A stretch of DNA of 64,000 nt, taken from Calothrix sp. PCC 7103. Its GTDB lineage: Bacteria; Cyanobacteriota; Cyanobacteriia; Cyanobacteriales; Nostocaceae. This document shows, one piece after another, positions 49,719 through 57,966 of the stretch; position 1 is the stretch's first letter, and each line of letters begins with the position of its first letter. The notes beneath the pieces are model-generated. The model was not told where the DNA came from, ran no database searches, and saw only the letters and a list, made by a program, of their open reading frames with translations. The position numbers and the translations under genes are program-made. The stretch lies in contig NZ_KB217478.1 of NCBI RefSeq assembly GCF_000331305.1, positions 6,559,646 through 6,623,645 of the forward strand, given 5' to 3'.

Positions 49719-49908
49719 TGTCACCCCTTTTAGTGAATTTACCTATTTTTTTACTTGGTATATAGTAATCTTTCTACTATTTGCCCTAGCAACTGCTAAA
49801 TTTGTGTAAGGTTAAAAATTATTTGCTTGACCTGTGTATACTAAATTAAGTAAATAATTTTTATTATGTTAATTTAGTTAATCTTCCTTAATAAATGTCA
49901 TTATTAAG

Positions 49909-50024
49909 ATATCGCAATCCTAAATCACTTGTAAAATATTTATCTTCTTTTTTTCCTTCCTTTGCTTCCTTTACGGTTTGTTACATAAACATCATTTTTT
50001 ACAAATCAATTAGGAATGCCATAT
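49909..50024. repeat. MITE-like palindrome, CTATAGCAATCCTAAAT family, copy 2
   Basis: Outer ends ATATCGCAATCCTAAATCA and the complement of TTAGGAATGCCATAT, about 116 bp, with TTGTAAAA/TTTTTTACAA inner arms and a purine-repeat core. Same family as 42677-42804. Confidence 0.6.
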
Positions 50025-50026
50025 AA

Positions 50027-50134
50027 CTATAGCATTCCTAAATCAGTTGCGATAAAGTAAACAGCTTGAAACGCATATAAATACTTACTTTTTATCTAAG
50101 TATTTTCTCACGTTTCAATTCGGATTGCTATATA
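50027..50134. repeat. MITE-like palindrome, CTATAGCAATCCTAAAT family, copy 3
   Basis: Outer ends CTATAGCATTCCTAAATCA and the complement of CGGATTGCTATAT, about 108 bp, lying immediately after copy 2. Inner arms GTAAACAGCTTGAAACG and CGTTTC pair partly. Confidence 0.55.
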
Positions 50135-50450
50135 AATCTAGTTACCATAGTTACCGCATTTTTTACTAATGCCATCAGAATAAATACTGATTTTAACTAA
50201 AGTTATGAAGCTAGCAAAAAGTTTATTCAGCACGCAGGCTTGAAGCATACGAATAATCTGGGTAATGATAAAAATGTCTTTTCAGAGTCGTAATTTTGAA
50301 TAACTTTCAATACTGTTCGGTTAACTCACATCTTGCACCTGGTCTAGAAGCCGGGAATATGCGACAAACTGCGCTTAAAAAGCTTAATCTCTCGTACTAT
50401 TCCCGGTTTATGCATGGCTTGTTGCTAATGGTGCAAGATATAAGCCTCTC

Positions 50451-50554
50451 ATATCATGTCCGGTAGCATAACCATAATAAAATCTTTGTAGAGACGCGAT
50501 TAATCGCGTCTCTACGTGATGGGTATTTATGGGCAAACAGCCGGACATAATATC
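50451..50554. repeat. Nested palindrome: ATGTCCGG outer arms around a GTAGAGACGCGATTAATCGC hairpin
   Basis: Outer arms ATATCATGTCCGG and CCGGACATAATAT enclose middle arms (ATAACCAT and ATGGGTAT) and a perfect 28-nt inner palindrome at 50488-50515. Other copies of the inner hairpin are at 42716-42765 (diverged) and 56856-56883. The structure looks like one repeat inserted in the loop of another, or a composite MITE. Confidence 0.65.
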
Positions 50555-50834
50555 ACTGGCGCCCAAACAAAATTCGGCATATGCTGAACCAGCGTTACAT
50601 TTGGGTAATGTTACTCCTTCGGAGCAAGAACGTTTGGTTAAAAACATTATATTCAGATGCGGCAGTTATGTCACTTCTTCCGTAGGGATGTTTCCTATGA
50701 TATGCGAGTTGCTAAAGCTTTGGGTAATATCGACCCTGCAATGTTTCAGGCGCCCTAAAGAGCAATCAGTAGGCGTGTAGAGACTTTACATGTAACTTCT
50801 CTAGCGTTAGTTAGGGGGTATTAATCGGACAAAC

Positions 50835-50863
50835 CGGGCTTTTTGCAAGAAGCCCGTTTTTTT
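50835..50863 (+). terminator. Rho-independent-type terminator
   Basis: Stem CGGGCTT/AAGCCCG with an 8-nt loop, followed directly by seven T residues. Strong for plus-strand transcription, yet no intact plus-strand gene ends before it, which hints at a lost gene or a small RNA upstream. Confidence 0.75.
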
Positions 50864-50994
50864 ATCTATCTTGCGGTTGGATTAACATTAATCCCTTGGC
50901 TAGTAGACAAGATAATTATTCCGATGGCATGATAAAAATAATTTATATTTAATTAGCTTTATTATTTAATTGGCGAATCTATTAATTTTTAACA

Positions 50995-53900
50995 ATGTTT
51001 AGAAAAATTAAAATTGGTACAAAGATTGGCGCCGGATTTGGAGCAATATTAGCTGTTGTAAGTGGCATTGGCTTTATTACATATCAAACTACAAGTAATT
51101 TAGTTTTAAATGCTGGGTGGCAAGCTCATAGCTATGAAGTGCTAGGTGAGTTGAAAAATTTAAACTTACAGTTACAATCAGCAGAAGCATCGCAGCGTGC
51201 TTTTATTGTTACAGGTGAACAGCGTTCTTTGCAACCTTTTGATGGTGCCATAAGTAGTTTAGAAAAAAGTTTAATAAGAATACGGAAATTAACATCAGAC
51301 AATCCTCAGCAGCAAAGCCTTATTAGTAAGCTTGAAGTATTAATACCTCAAAGAGTAGATATAATTAAAAATCGAATTTCATTACGTCAAAATCAAGGAT
51401 TTGAAATTGCAAGACAGGAAGTCGCCTCAGATAAAGGTCGAGAGCTTACAAACCAAATTAGAAGTGCAACATTTCAAATTGAAAAAGATGAAAGAAGTTT
51501 GTTAGATTTGCGTTCTCAAAACACTAAAAAATCTACAGAACAAGCATTTAACGCTATTTCACTTGGTGTACCTTTTATCATTTTACTACTAATTTTAATT
51601 GTTATTTATCTAAATAGAGAAATTTCTCATCCTTTACGCGAACTTTCTAGTAAAACAGTTGCACTTGCCGATGGAGATTTATCGGTAAGTATTCACGATA
51701 ACAAACGTGAAGATGAAGTAGGTATGCTAGTAAAAGCATTCAACCGCATGGTTGCTAATTTACGCGACAAATCAGAATATAGTCAACAACAAACTTGGTT
51801 AAAGTCTAATTTAGCTAAGTTTTCTCAAATGCTGCAAGGACAACGTAATTTAGCAACTGTTGCCAAAATTATCCTTAGCGAACTGGCGCCACTTGTAAAT
51901 GCCCAGCAAGGTGTATTATATCTTAAAGAGACTGATAGTGAGCCACCTGTAATGGTTTTAGTTGGTAGCTATGCATACCAACAACGTAAAAATCTCTCGA
52001 ATAGATACCAGTTTGGAGAAGGGTTGGTAGGACAATGCGCTTTAGAAAAGCAAAAAATATTACTAACAAATGTTCCTGATGGTTACATTCAAATTAGTTC
52101 CGGGTTAGGTGAAGCAAAACCAAAAAATATTATAGTATTGCCTATATTATTTGAGTCAGAAATTATGGCAGTAATTGAATTAGCATCGTTTCAGGAATTT
52201 GAAACAGTACATATAACACTATTAGATGAACTATGCGAGACTTTAGGTGCAGTGCTAAATGCTATAGCATCCGACATTCGTACAGTCGAGTTGCTTAAAC
52301 AGTCGCAAGCATTAGCAGAATTACTGCAAAACCAACAAGCAGAACTACAAGAAAGTAATGAAAGATTAGCAGAACAAGCAGAAACACTACAAGCATCTGA
52401 AGAACTTTTACAACAACAACAGCAAGAATTACAACAGTCAAATGAAGAATTACAAGCGCTTAATAAAGAGTTAGAGAAAAAAGCCGAACTGCTGGAATTG
52501 CAAAAGCAAGAAGTTGAAACAAAAAATAACCAACTTGAAGAAGCACGGCAATCATTAGAAATACAAGCTAGTGAGTTAGAACTTTCATCTAAATATAAAT
52601 CTCAATTTCTTGCTAACATGTCGCATGAATTGCGAACTCCTCTTAATAGCTTACTAATTCTAGCTAAAATTTTATCTGAAAATAGTGAAGGTAATTTAAC
52701 ATCGAAACAAATGGAGTATAGTAGTACTATTTACGGTGCCGGAATCGATTTATTAGGATTAATTAATGATATATTAGACTTAGCAAAAATCGAATCTGGC
52801 ACAATGTCTTTCGATAATTATCCGTTACCATTGGTTGAACTCAAGCATTACTTAGAACGTACATTTAAACAGCTTGCCCACAGTAAAGGTTTAAACTTTA
52901 TCCTTGATTTCATGTCAAATCTTCCATCAAGTATTGATACCGACGCAAAGCGTTTACAACAAGTTCTCAAAAATTTACTCGCTAATGCCTTTAAATTTAC
53001 AGAACAAGGAGAAGTGCGACTCACGGTAAACTTTGCTTCGCATGGTTGGAATTCTAACAATCAAACCTTAAATCAATCTAGTTCAGTTATCGCTTTTAGC
53101 GTCAGTGATACAGGTATCGGAATAGCACCCGAAAAGCAAAAGATAATTTTTGAAGCATTTCAACAAGCTGATGGTAGCACTAACCGTAAACACGGAGGTA
53201 CAGGTTTAGGTTTATCAATCAGTCGCGAAATTGCGCGTTTATTTGGCGGTGAAATTACTTTATCTAGCCATCCTGGTGAAGGAAGCACATTTACACTATA
53301 TCTTCCAATTAACAATGCTAAAATAAATAGTGCTGAGTTGAAAGTGCTGAGTGTTGAGTCACATAATAGTGCCAAATCAAACTTAGTATTCAGCACTCAG
53401 TACTCAGCACTCTTCGATGATAGAAAAAATATTAAACCTGGCGAACATGTATTATTAATAATTGAAGATGATATAAGTTTTGCGCGCATTTTACAAGAAA
53501 TGTCGCAACAAAAGGGTTTTAAGAGCGTTATTGCTCAAAATGGTAATAGCGGAATAACACAGGCACGTCAAATTAAACCTTCGGCAATTTTATTAGATAT
53601 TGATTTACCAGGAATCGATGGTTGGATGGTATTAGATAGATTAAAGTACGATGTAAACACACGTCATATTCCTGTACATGTAATGACGGTAGAAGACGGA
53701 AAACAGCGGAGTTTGCAGCAAGGTGCAATGGCGTATTTACAAAAACCTGTTACTAGAGAAGAAATTAGCGATGCTTTAAATAGAATAAAAGTATTTGTAG
53801 AGCGACCACTGAAATATTTACTCGTTGCCGAAGACGATGTAACACAACGTCAAAGTATTATCGAACTTATTGGTGGTGATGATGGTGATGTTAATATTAC

Positions 53901-54621
53901 TGGTGTAGGAACAGCCGAAGAAGCTCTAGTAGCAATTCGTTCGCGACGCTTTGAGTGTATGGTTCTCGATTTGGGACTGCCAGATATGGATGGCTTTGAG
54001 CTAATTGAACTAATTAAGAAGGAAAAAAATGGTGAATCTTTACCTGTTATTATTTATACAGGTAAGGAAATTAGCAAGGCACAAGAATTTGAACTACGGC
54101 GAATAGCAGAAACAATTATTATCAAAGACGTGAATTCTCCTGAAAGACTGCTCGCCGAAACGTCATTATTCTTGCATAGAGTTCAAGCCGAACTACCTGC
54201 TACTCAGCAAAAAATACTTGAAAAACTACAATCAAGTGGCAGTATTCTAGCAAATAAAAAAGTTTTGATTGTAGATGACGATGTTCGTAATATTTTTGCA
54301 CTAACTGGGTTACTCGAAAAGTACAGTATGCAAGTAATATACGCTGAAAATGGTAAAGAAGGTATCGATGTTTTACAACAAAATCCTGACATAAACATCA
54401 TACTTATGGATATAATGATGCCTGAAATGGACGGTTACGAAACTACCCGTCAAATTCGTCGAAATCATCAATTTAAATCTCTACCAATTATTGCCCTTAC
54501 TGCCAAAGCCATGCAAGGCGACCGTGAAAAATGCATCGAAGCAGGCGCCTCAGATTACATTACCAAACCTGTTGACACTGAACAGCTACTTTCGCTATTA
54601 AGAGTATGGTTGTACGATTAA
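50995..54621 (+). CDS. CHASE3-HAMP-GAF hybrid histidine kinase with three receivers
   Basis: 1208 residues. TM1 (GAGFGAILAVVSGIGFITY) and TM2 (FNAISLGVPFIILLLILIVI, near 190) flank a helical CHASE3-like sensor (QSAEASQRAFIVTGEQRSL). HAMP (about 210-262), GAF (about 285-425), a long Gln/Glu coiled coil (430-530), DHp ([16 protein letters not shown] near 543) and the ATPase ([32 protein letters not shown]) follow. The three receivers have phospho-Asp in LLDIDLPGIDG, VLDLGLPDMDG and LMDIMMPEMDG. The linker before receiver 1 is encoded by an interspersed repeat. It is an orphan locus, so its output partner is unknown. Confidence 0.92.
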   Translation: MFRKIKIGTKIGAGFGAILAVVSGIGFITYQTTSNLVLNAGWQAHSYEVLGELKNLNLQLQSAEASQRAFIVTGEQRSLQPFDGAISSLEKSLIRIRKLTSDNPQQQSLISKLEVLIPQRVDIIKNRISLRQNQGFEIARQEVASDKGRELTNQIRSATFQIEKDERSLLDLRSQNTKKSTEQAFNAISLGVPFIILLLILIVIYLNREISHPLRELSSKTVALADGDLSVSIHDNKREDEVGMLVKAFNRMVANLRDKSEYSQQQTWLKSNLAKFSQMLQGQRNLATVAKIILSELAPLVNAQQGVLYLKETDSEPPVMVLVGSYAYQQRKNLSNRYQFGEGLVGQCALEKQKILLTNVPDGYIQISSGLGEAKPKNIIVLPILFESEIMAVIELASFQEFETVHITLLDELCETLGAVLNAIASDIRTVELLKQSQALAELLQNQQAELQESNERLAEQAETLQASEELLQQQQQELQQSNEELQALNKELEKKAELLELQKQEVETKNNQLEEARQSLEIQASELELSSKYKSQFLANMSHELRTPLNSLLILAKILSENSEGNLTSKQMEYSSTIYGAGIDLLGLINDILDLAKIESGTMSFDNYPLPLVELKHYLERTFKQLAHSKGLNFILDFMSNLPSSIDTDAKRLQQVLKNLLANAFKFTEQGEVRLTVNFASHGWNSNNQTLNQSSSVIAFSVSDTGIGIAPEKQKIIFEAFQQADGSTNRKHGGTGLGLSISREIARLFGGEITLSSHPGEGSTFTLYLPINNAKINSAELKVLSVESHNSAKSNLVFSTQYSALFDDRKNIKPGEHVLLIIEDDISFARILQEMSQQKGFKSVIAQNGNSGITQARQIKPSAILLDIDLPGIDGWMVLDRLKYDVNTRHIPVHVMTVEDGKQRSLQQGAMAYLQKPVTREEISDALNRIKVFVERPLKYLLVAEDDVTQRQSIIELIGGDDGDVNITGVGTAEEALVAIRSRRFECMVLDLGLPDMDGFELIELIKKEKNGESLPVIIYTGKEISKAQEFELRRIAETIIIKDVNSPERLLAETSLFLHRVQAELPATQQKILEKLQSSGSILANKKVLIVDDDVRNIFALTGLLEKYSMQVIYAENGKEGIDVLQQNPDINIILMDIMMPEMDGYETTRQIRRNHQFKSLPIIALTAKAMQGDREKCIEAGASDYITKPVDTEQLLSLLRVWLYD
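53329..53412. repeat. TGCTGAG-type palindromic repeat inside a kinase coding sequence
   Basis: AGTGCTGAGTTG, AGTGCTGAGTGTTGAGT and then, about 35 nt on, the inverted CAGCACTCAGTACTCAGCAC. Such TGCTGAG/CTCAGCA heptamer arrays are usually intergenic in cyanobacteria; here the 84 bp are in frame and encode the kinase-receiver linker. Confidence 0.7.
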
Positions 54622-54637
54622 CTGCTATCAATATAAT

Positions 54638-54663
54638 CAGGCAAGGATGTCTGCTCCACAAGA
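54638..54663. repeat. Hairpin repeat, GGCAAGGATGCC family, after the kinase gene
   Basis: CAGGCAAGGATGTCTG with CTCCACAAG following, a slightly diverged copy of the family at 2752, placed between convergent genes and thus possibly a shared terminator. Confidence 0.5.
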
Positions 54664-54672
54664 TAGATGAAG

Positions 54673-55614
54673 TTACAGTTTTGCTTTGATTTGCCGCAGT
54701 TGATTTTTCAGGTTATCTACTGTTTTTTGCCACTGACTTTTTTGGATAGGCACCGGGAAGTAAGCAGGTGGTAATTCTGGGTTAAGATTACGGTAGTATT
54801 CCCAAGTTTCCCAGTAAGGACAACCAGGTTGAATACGAATACCTGCCCAGTGTAAATATTGGAGTTGCTGATTTACAGTTGGGTCGATTAGTACATTAGC
54901 TTGCCCCTGTTTTGATTGGAAGTGCGGTGTACCTGCCCAGTTACCAGGCGCCTGACCTTCACGACGTACAATGTTAAAGCGGTTTTTGATACGCTTCAAT
55001 AACATATAGTTAATTATTGGTTGGTCAGAAGTTTTTTCTGAGAAATCAAAGTATTCGGGATGTTGTGTACACTCGGTAAATACTTCATACAAATCTTGTT
55101 CGGATACGAGATTTTTCTTGGAACCCCAAAATCCACCGTTGAATATATCTTTGACTTCTTCTTGTGTAAATACTCCGTCGTCAAAGATTTGGGCAGAAAA
55201 TACGTTTTTTATACCGCCTAAATGTTGATAATCGCAGTTAATAAAATCTGTATTTGCCAAGTAATTAAGGTTATCAGCAATTTTTTCAAAGACAACTATA
55301 TCTGTGTCAATGTATAAAAACTCATCAAATGGGCCAAACCAACAAGCTTGTTTACGAAACTGGTTGGGGCGCGCAAAAAACTTACCGCCAAATGTTTCGT
55401 GTAATTTCTTTGATAAACGGTCGATAAATTCTAAATCTTCATAAACCTTTACACCATAAAACCGATTGAGTGTATCGGCTATGTTGTGATAATTATCATC
55501 ATAGGGAATCATCACAATAGGTGTTTCTTTATCATACAATCTAATGCTGTTGAGCAAAGCTATTGCATGGTCTGTAACTTTATCGTTAGCTATAATATAT
55601 ATTCCGCGCGTCAT
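54673..55614 (-). CDS. GT-A (GT8-like) sugar transferase-like protein, paralog A
   Basis: 313 residues, soluble. It starts GIYIIANDKVTDHAIALLNS, and a DxD-type motif occurs in FLYIDTDIVVFEKI at about residue 97, followed by FNGGFWGSKK and DQPIINYMLL, the arrangement of GT8-like nucleotide-sugar transferases. It appears to belong to the cyanobacterial family that pipelines call Npun_R2821/Npun_R2823 (from memory). A GGAGG ribosome-binding site sits in the last codons of the upstream paralog (ATGGAGGTTTAA), so the two are translationally coupled. Donor and acceptor are unknown; the neighbourhood points to surface glycan assembly. Confidence 0.75.
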   Translation of the reverse strand: MTRGIYIIANDKVTDHAIALLNSIRLYDKETPIVMIPYDDNYHNIADTLNRFYGVKVYEDLEFIDRLSKKLHETFGGKFFARPNQFRKQACWFGPFDEFLYIDTDIVVFEKIADNLNYLANTDFINCDYQHLGGIKNVFSAQIFDDGVFTQEEVKDIFNGGFWGSKKNLVSEQDLYEVFTECTQHPEYFDFSEKTSDQPIINYMLLKRIKNRFNIVRREGQAPGNWAGTPHFQSKQGQANVLIDPTVNQQLQYLHWAGIRIQPGCPYWETWEYYRNLNPELPPAYFPVPIQKSQWQKTVDNLKNQLRQIKAKL

Positions 55615-55618
55615 TATA

Positions 55619-56632
55619 TTAAACCTCCATTGGAATTCCTAATTTTCGTAAAACTCTTGTTGCCAAACTTGGTGGTTTATTGTAAACTTTAGGCTTAGTT
55701 TTAAACTGCGGGCGCCGTGTTGGTTCATTTAAATAACGGTAGTGCAAAAAAATATCCCTGTAAGGAAACCCAACATTTTCACCCGCACATACACGAGTAA
55801 ATAGTTTTGATGACAACCCAATATAATGCAGGTAGGTAAGACGACTTTGTTTGTCATAAAGAAGATTATCTTTTTCCTCGAAGTGTGGAGAAGTCACGCA
55901 ACAACCAGTTACTTCATTTTCACTTAAATAACGGGCAAAGTTCCACGTCGAAACACCAGAACGCATCACCATATAGTTAAGAACGCTTTGGTCGGGTGCA
56001 TTCATATATAGTATTTCTGAATCACCTTGACGCAATTGTGATAACAGGTAATCTCGTTTTTTGGCGCCAAATAAACCTTTCTTGCTAGCATACATCCCCG
56101 CACAAAAGATTTCGCTATTGATACGCGCTTGCGAAAAAATATTTAATAGCTGTTTTGAACTTACATCGTAAACATGTGCAGGGTCTTTATATTGAAAGTC
56201 GTAGACAACAAAATCGTTATTATCCAACTGCTTAAAAATATATTCCAGCGAATTTAGGACTAAAATATCAGCATCAAGATAAATAAATCTATCAAATGGC
56301 CCATCAAAAGCACAAAATCTTCGATGCATTCCCATACGGTATACACCGGATGTCCCTTGCTCTGACCAAACCTTAAAAGCATTGGGGTGTGCTTGCCAAG
56401 CATCGAAAGCAAATTTTTCCCAAAGCTCAATAACAGGTGTATCCGCAAATATTTCTACATTGCTACGTTTTTCAACTTCTTCTCTCACTCGTTCTAACTT
56501 GTCATCATACGGTAAAATGCAAACCGGATAGGCGCCTCCTGAACGCTTACTATAAGCTTCAATACTGTTTAACAACGCTACCAACTGGTCATAAACCACA
56601 TCGTTAGCAAGAATATAAATACCATCAGTCAT
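55619..56632 (-). CDS. GT-A (GT8-like) sugar transferase-like protein, paralog B
   Basis: 337 residues from ATG 56630-56632 (TTG at 56650 rejected because it lacks family sequence before TDGIYILANDVVYD). The N-terminal motif LANDVVYDQLVALLNSIE is shared with paralogs A and C; the metal-binding motif is FIYLDADILVLNSLEYIF. FCAGMYASKKGLF and LNYMVMRSG follow, and TYLHYIGLS lies near the C-terminus. It ends 4 bp before paralog A starts. Probably transfers a sugar from a nucleotide donor in the cytoplasm. Confidence 0.75.
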   Translation of the reverse strand: MTDGIYILANDVVYDQLVALLNSIEAYSKRSGGAYPVCILPYDDKLERVREEVEKRSNVEIFADTPVIELWEKFAFDAWQAHPNAFKVWSEQGTSGVYRMGMHRRFCAFDGPFDRFIYLDADILVLNSLEYIFKQLDNNDFVVYDFQYKDPAHVYDVSSKQLLNIFSQARINSEIFCAGMYASKKGLFGAKKRDYLLSQLRQGDSEILYMNAPDQSVLNYMVMRSGVSTWNFARYLSENEVTGCCVTSPHFEEKDNLLYDKQSRLTYLHYIGLSSKLFTRVCAGENVGFPYRDIFLHYRYLNEPTRRPQFKTKPKVYNKPPSLATRVLRKLGIPMEV

Positions 56633-56855
56633 ATATCGCACTAACTCCAATAAATTCGATAAACATAGCTAATAAATAGATATTGGCTTAATTTTAGTTA
56701 TCTGCTTAAATGTAATACCCGTAAATATACTGGATTTAATTCACACGCCTAGCACCTATTGTTCCTTTATAACTTATACATCTTCTAATTGAGAAGTGTA
56801 AACAACAAAATTACTGGCACTATATTAATATCGGTTATACTCGTAAACACGCGAT

Positions 56856-56883
56856 GTAAAGACGCAATTAATTGCGTCTCTAC
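56856..56883. repeat. GTAAAGACGCAATTAATTGC palindrome
   Basis: 28-nt palindrome of the same family as 50488-50515, in the 342-bp gap between divergent sugar-transferase genes. The rest of the gap (56633-56974) is AT-rich and should contain both promoters, but no boxes stand out. Confidence 0.65.
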
Positions 56884-56974
56884 AAATTATAAATTCAGTA
56901 AATATACTGATATATAAATCCGGTTTTAGATAATATTTATAGTATATGTAAGAAAATTTAAATAACTAAAGATT

Positions 56975-57940
56975 ATGGAAAAAGGTATTTATTTATTAGC
57001 AAATGATGTAGTCTACGACCAATTAGTAGCCTTGATAAACAGCATTGAACTAAACTATAGTGCAGATATACCAATTTGCATTATTCCATATAACGATAAA
57101 TTAGATTTAATTAAGCAAGAAATTACCAAGCGGAAAAATATATTTTTATTTAGCGACACCGAATCAATTTCACGCTGGGAAAGTTTCATCGCCAAATTCG
57201 ATAAGCTGTATTTTGACTACCCTTACGAAGACGTTACCGAAAAACACGCAGAAACTCTAACAATGCACCGTAAGTACTGTGCATTCGATGGCCCCTTTGA
57301 AAAATTTCTCTATTTAGACTTAGATACATTAGTATTTCAATCACTAGACCACGTATTCGATAAACTCGATGAATACGACTTTGTAGTTCACGACTACCAA
57401 CGTAAAACTTCACTACGGTTAAAAGAAGTTGACTATTACCACGAAGTATTTAAAGATACTTACCCCAATAAAGGCGCCTTAGCAAATCGTTTTCATTGTG
57501 GAGGGTTTTGGGCATCTAAGCGTCAAGCTATTACCCCCCAAGATTTAGAATATTTTCTCCAAGAGTTAAGCAAAGGCGATATCAAAGTATTTAGAAGCTG
57601 GTTGAGTGAACAAACCAAGTTAAATTATATGACTTTGAAAAAGAATTTCAAACTATATAATTTTACTTTAGATGATGCATCTCAGTATAATACAGGTGTT
57701 TGCATAACATCCTCACACTTCGAGGAAAAAAATCATGTATTATACGATAAAGGTAAGAAATTAACTTACTTGCACTACATGGGTATTAAAAACGAACGTT
57801 TACGGCGCCTGTGCGAGTGGGAAAAGAAAGATTTACCATTCAAAGGTAATTTAATCACCTTGTTCGACAAATTATATAAGTGGCAAATTAGCAATATTCC
57901 GTATCGAGATATTTTTTTATACTACAGATTCGTTAAGTAA
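56975..57940 (+). CDS. GT-A (GT8-like) sugar transferase-like protein, paralog C
   Basis: 321 residues, divergent from paralogs A and B. It starts GIYLLANDVVYDQLVALINSIE; the DxD-type motif is FLYLDLDTLVFQSLDHVF (residue near 108), with FHCGGFWASKRQAI, LNYMTLKKN and TYLHYMGIKNERLRRLCEW toward the C-terminus, the last with IPYRDIFLYYR, also present in B. Closest to B by these blocks, so likely a duplication with inversion. Substrate unknown. It ends in a palindrome shared with the convergent GT10 gene. Confidence 0.75.
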   Translation: MEKGIYLLANDVVYDQLVALINSIELNYSADIPICIIPYNDKLDLIKQEITKRKNIFLFSDTESISRWESFIAKFDKLYFDYPYEDVTEKHAETLTMHRKYCAFDGPFEKFLYLDLDTLVFQSLDHVFDKLDEYDFVVHDYQRKTSLRLKEVDYYHEVFKDTYPNKGALANRFHCGGFWASKRQAITPQDLEYFLQELSKGDIKVFRSWLSEQTKLNYMTLKKNFKLYNFTLDDASQYNTGVCITSSHFEEKNHVLYDKGKKLTYLHYMGIKNERLRRLCEWEKKDLPFKGNLITLFDKLYKWQISNIPYRDIFLYYRFVK

Positions 57941-57965
57941 GTATGGTGGCTTAAGCCACCATACT
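57940..57965. terminator. Shared bidirectional terminator palindrome
   Basis: 26-nt perfect palindrome: arms AGTATGGTGGC and GCCACCATACT around TTAA. It begins at the last base of one stop codon and ends 1 bp before the stop of the convergent gene, with T/A tracts on the outer side (AAAAATTTTT at 57970). Confidence 0.75.
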
Positions 57966-57966
57966 G

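Larger units (their letters stand above)
49725..50994. other. Long intergenic region rich in palindromic repeats
   Basis: About 1.27 kb with no gene that I can support. It contains two MITE-like palindromes (49909-50134), a degenerate CGTAAAGGAAGCAAAGG array (complement, about 49951-49985), an inverted pair CCGGGAATA/TATTCCCGG (50352-50407), a nested palindrome at 50451-50554 and a strong terminator at 50835-50863. 50555-50780 has short coding-like stretches in two frames but no intact ORF with family similarity. Confidence 0.6.

Noticed and set aside
50529-50780. 83-codon plus-strand ORF in the repeat-rich intergenic region
   Set aside because: Its start lies inside a palindromic repeat and its second half changes to an implausible frame; treated as a possible remnant only.
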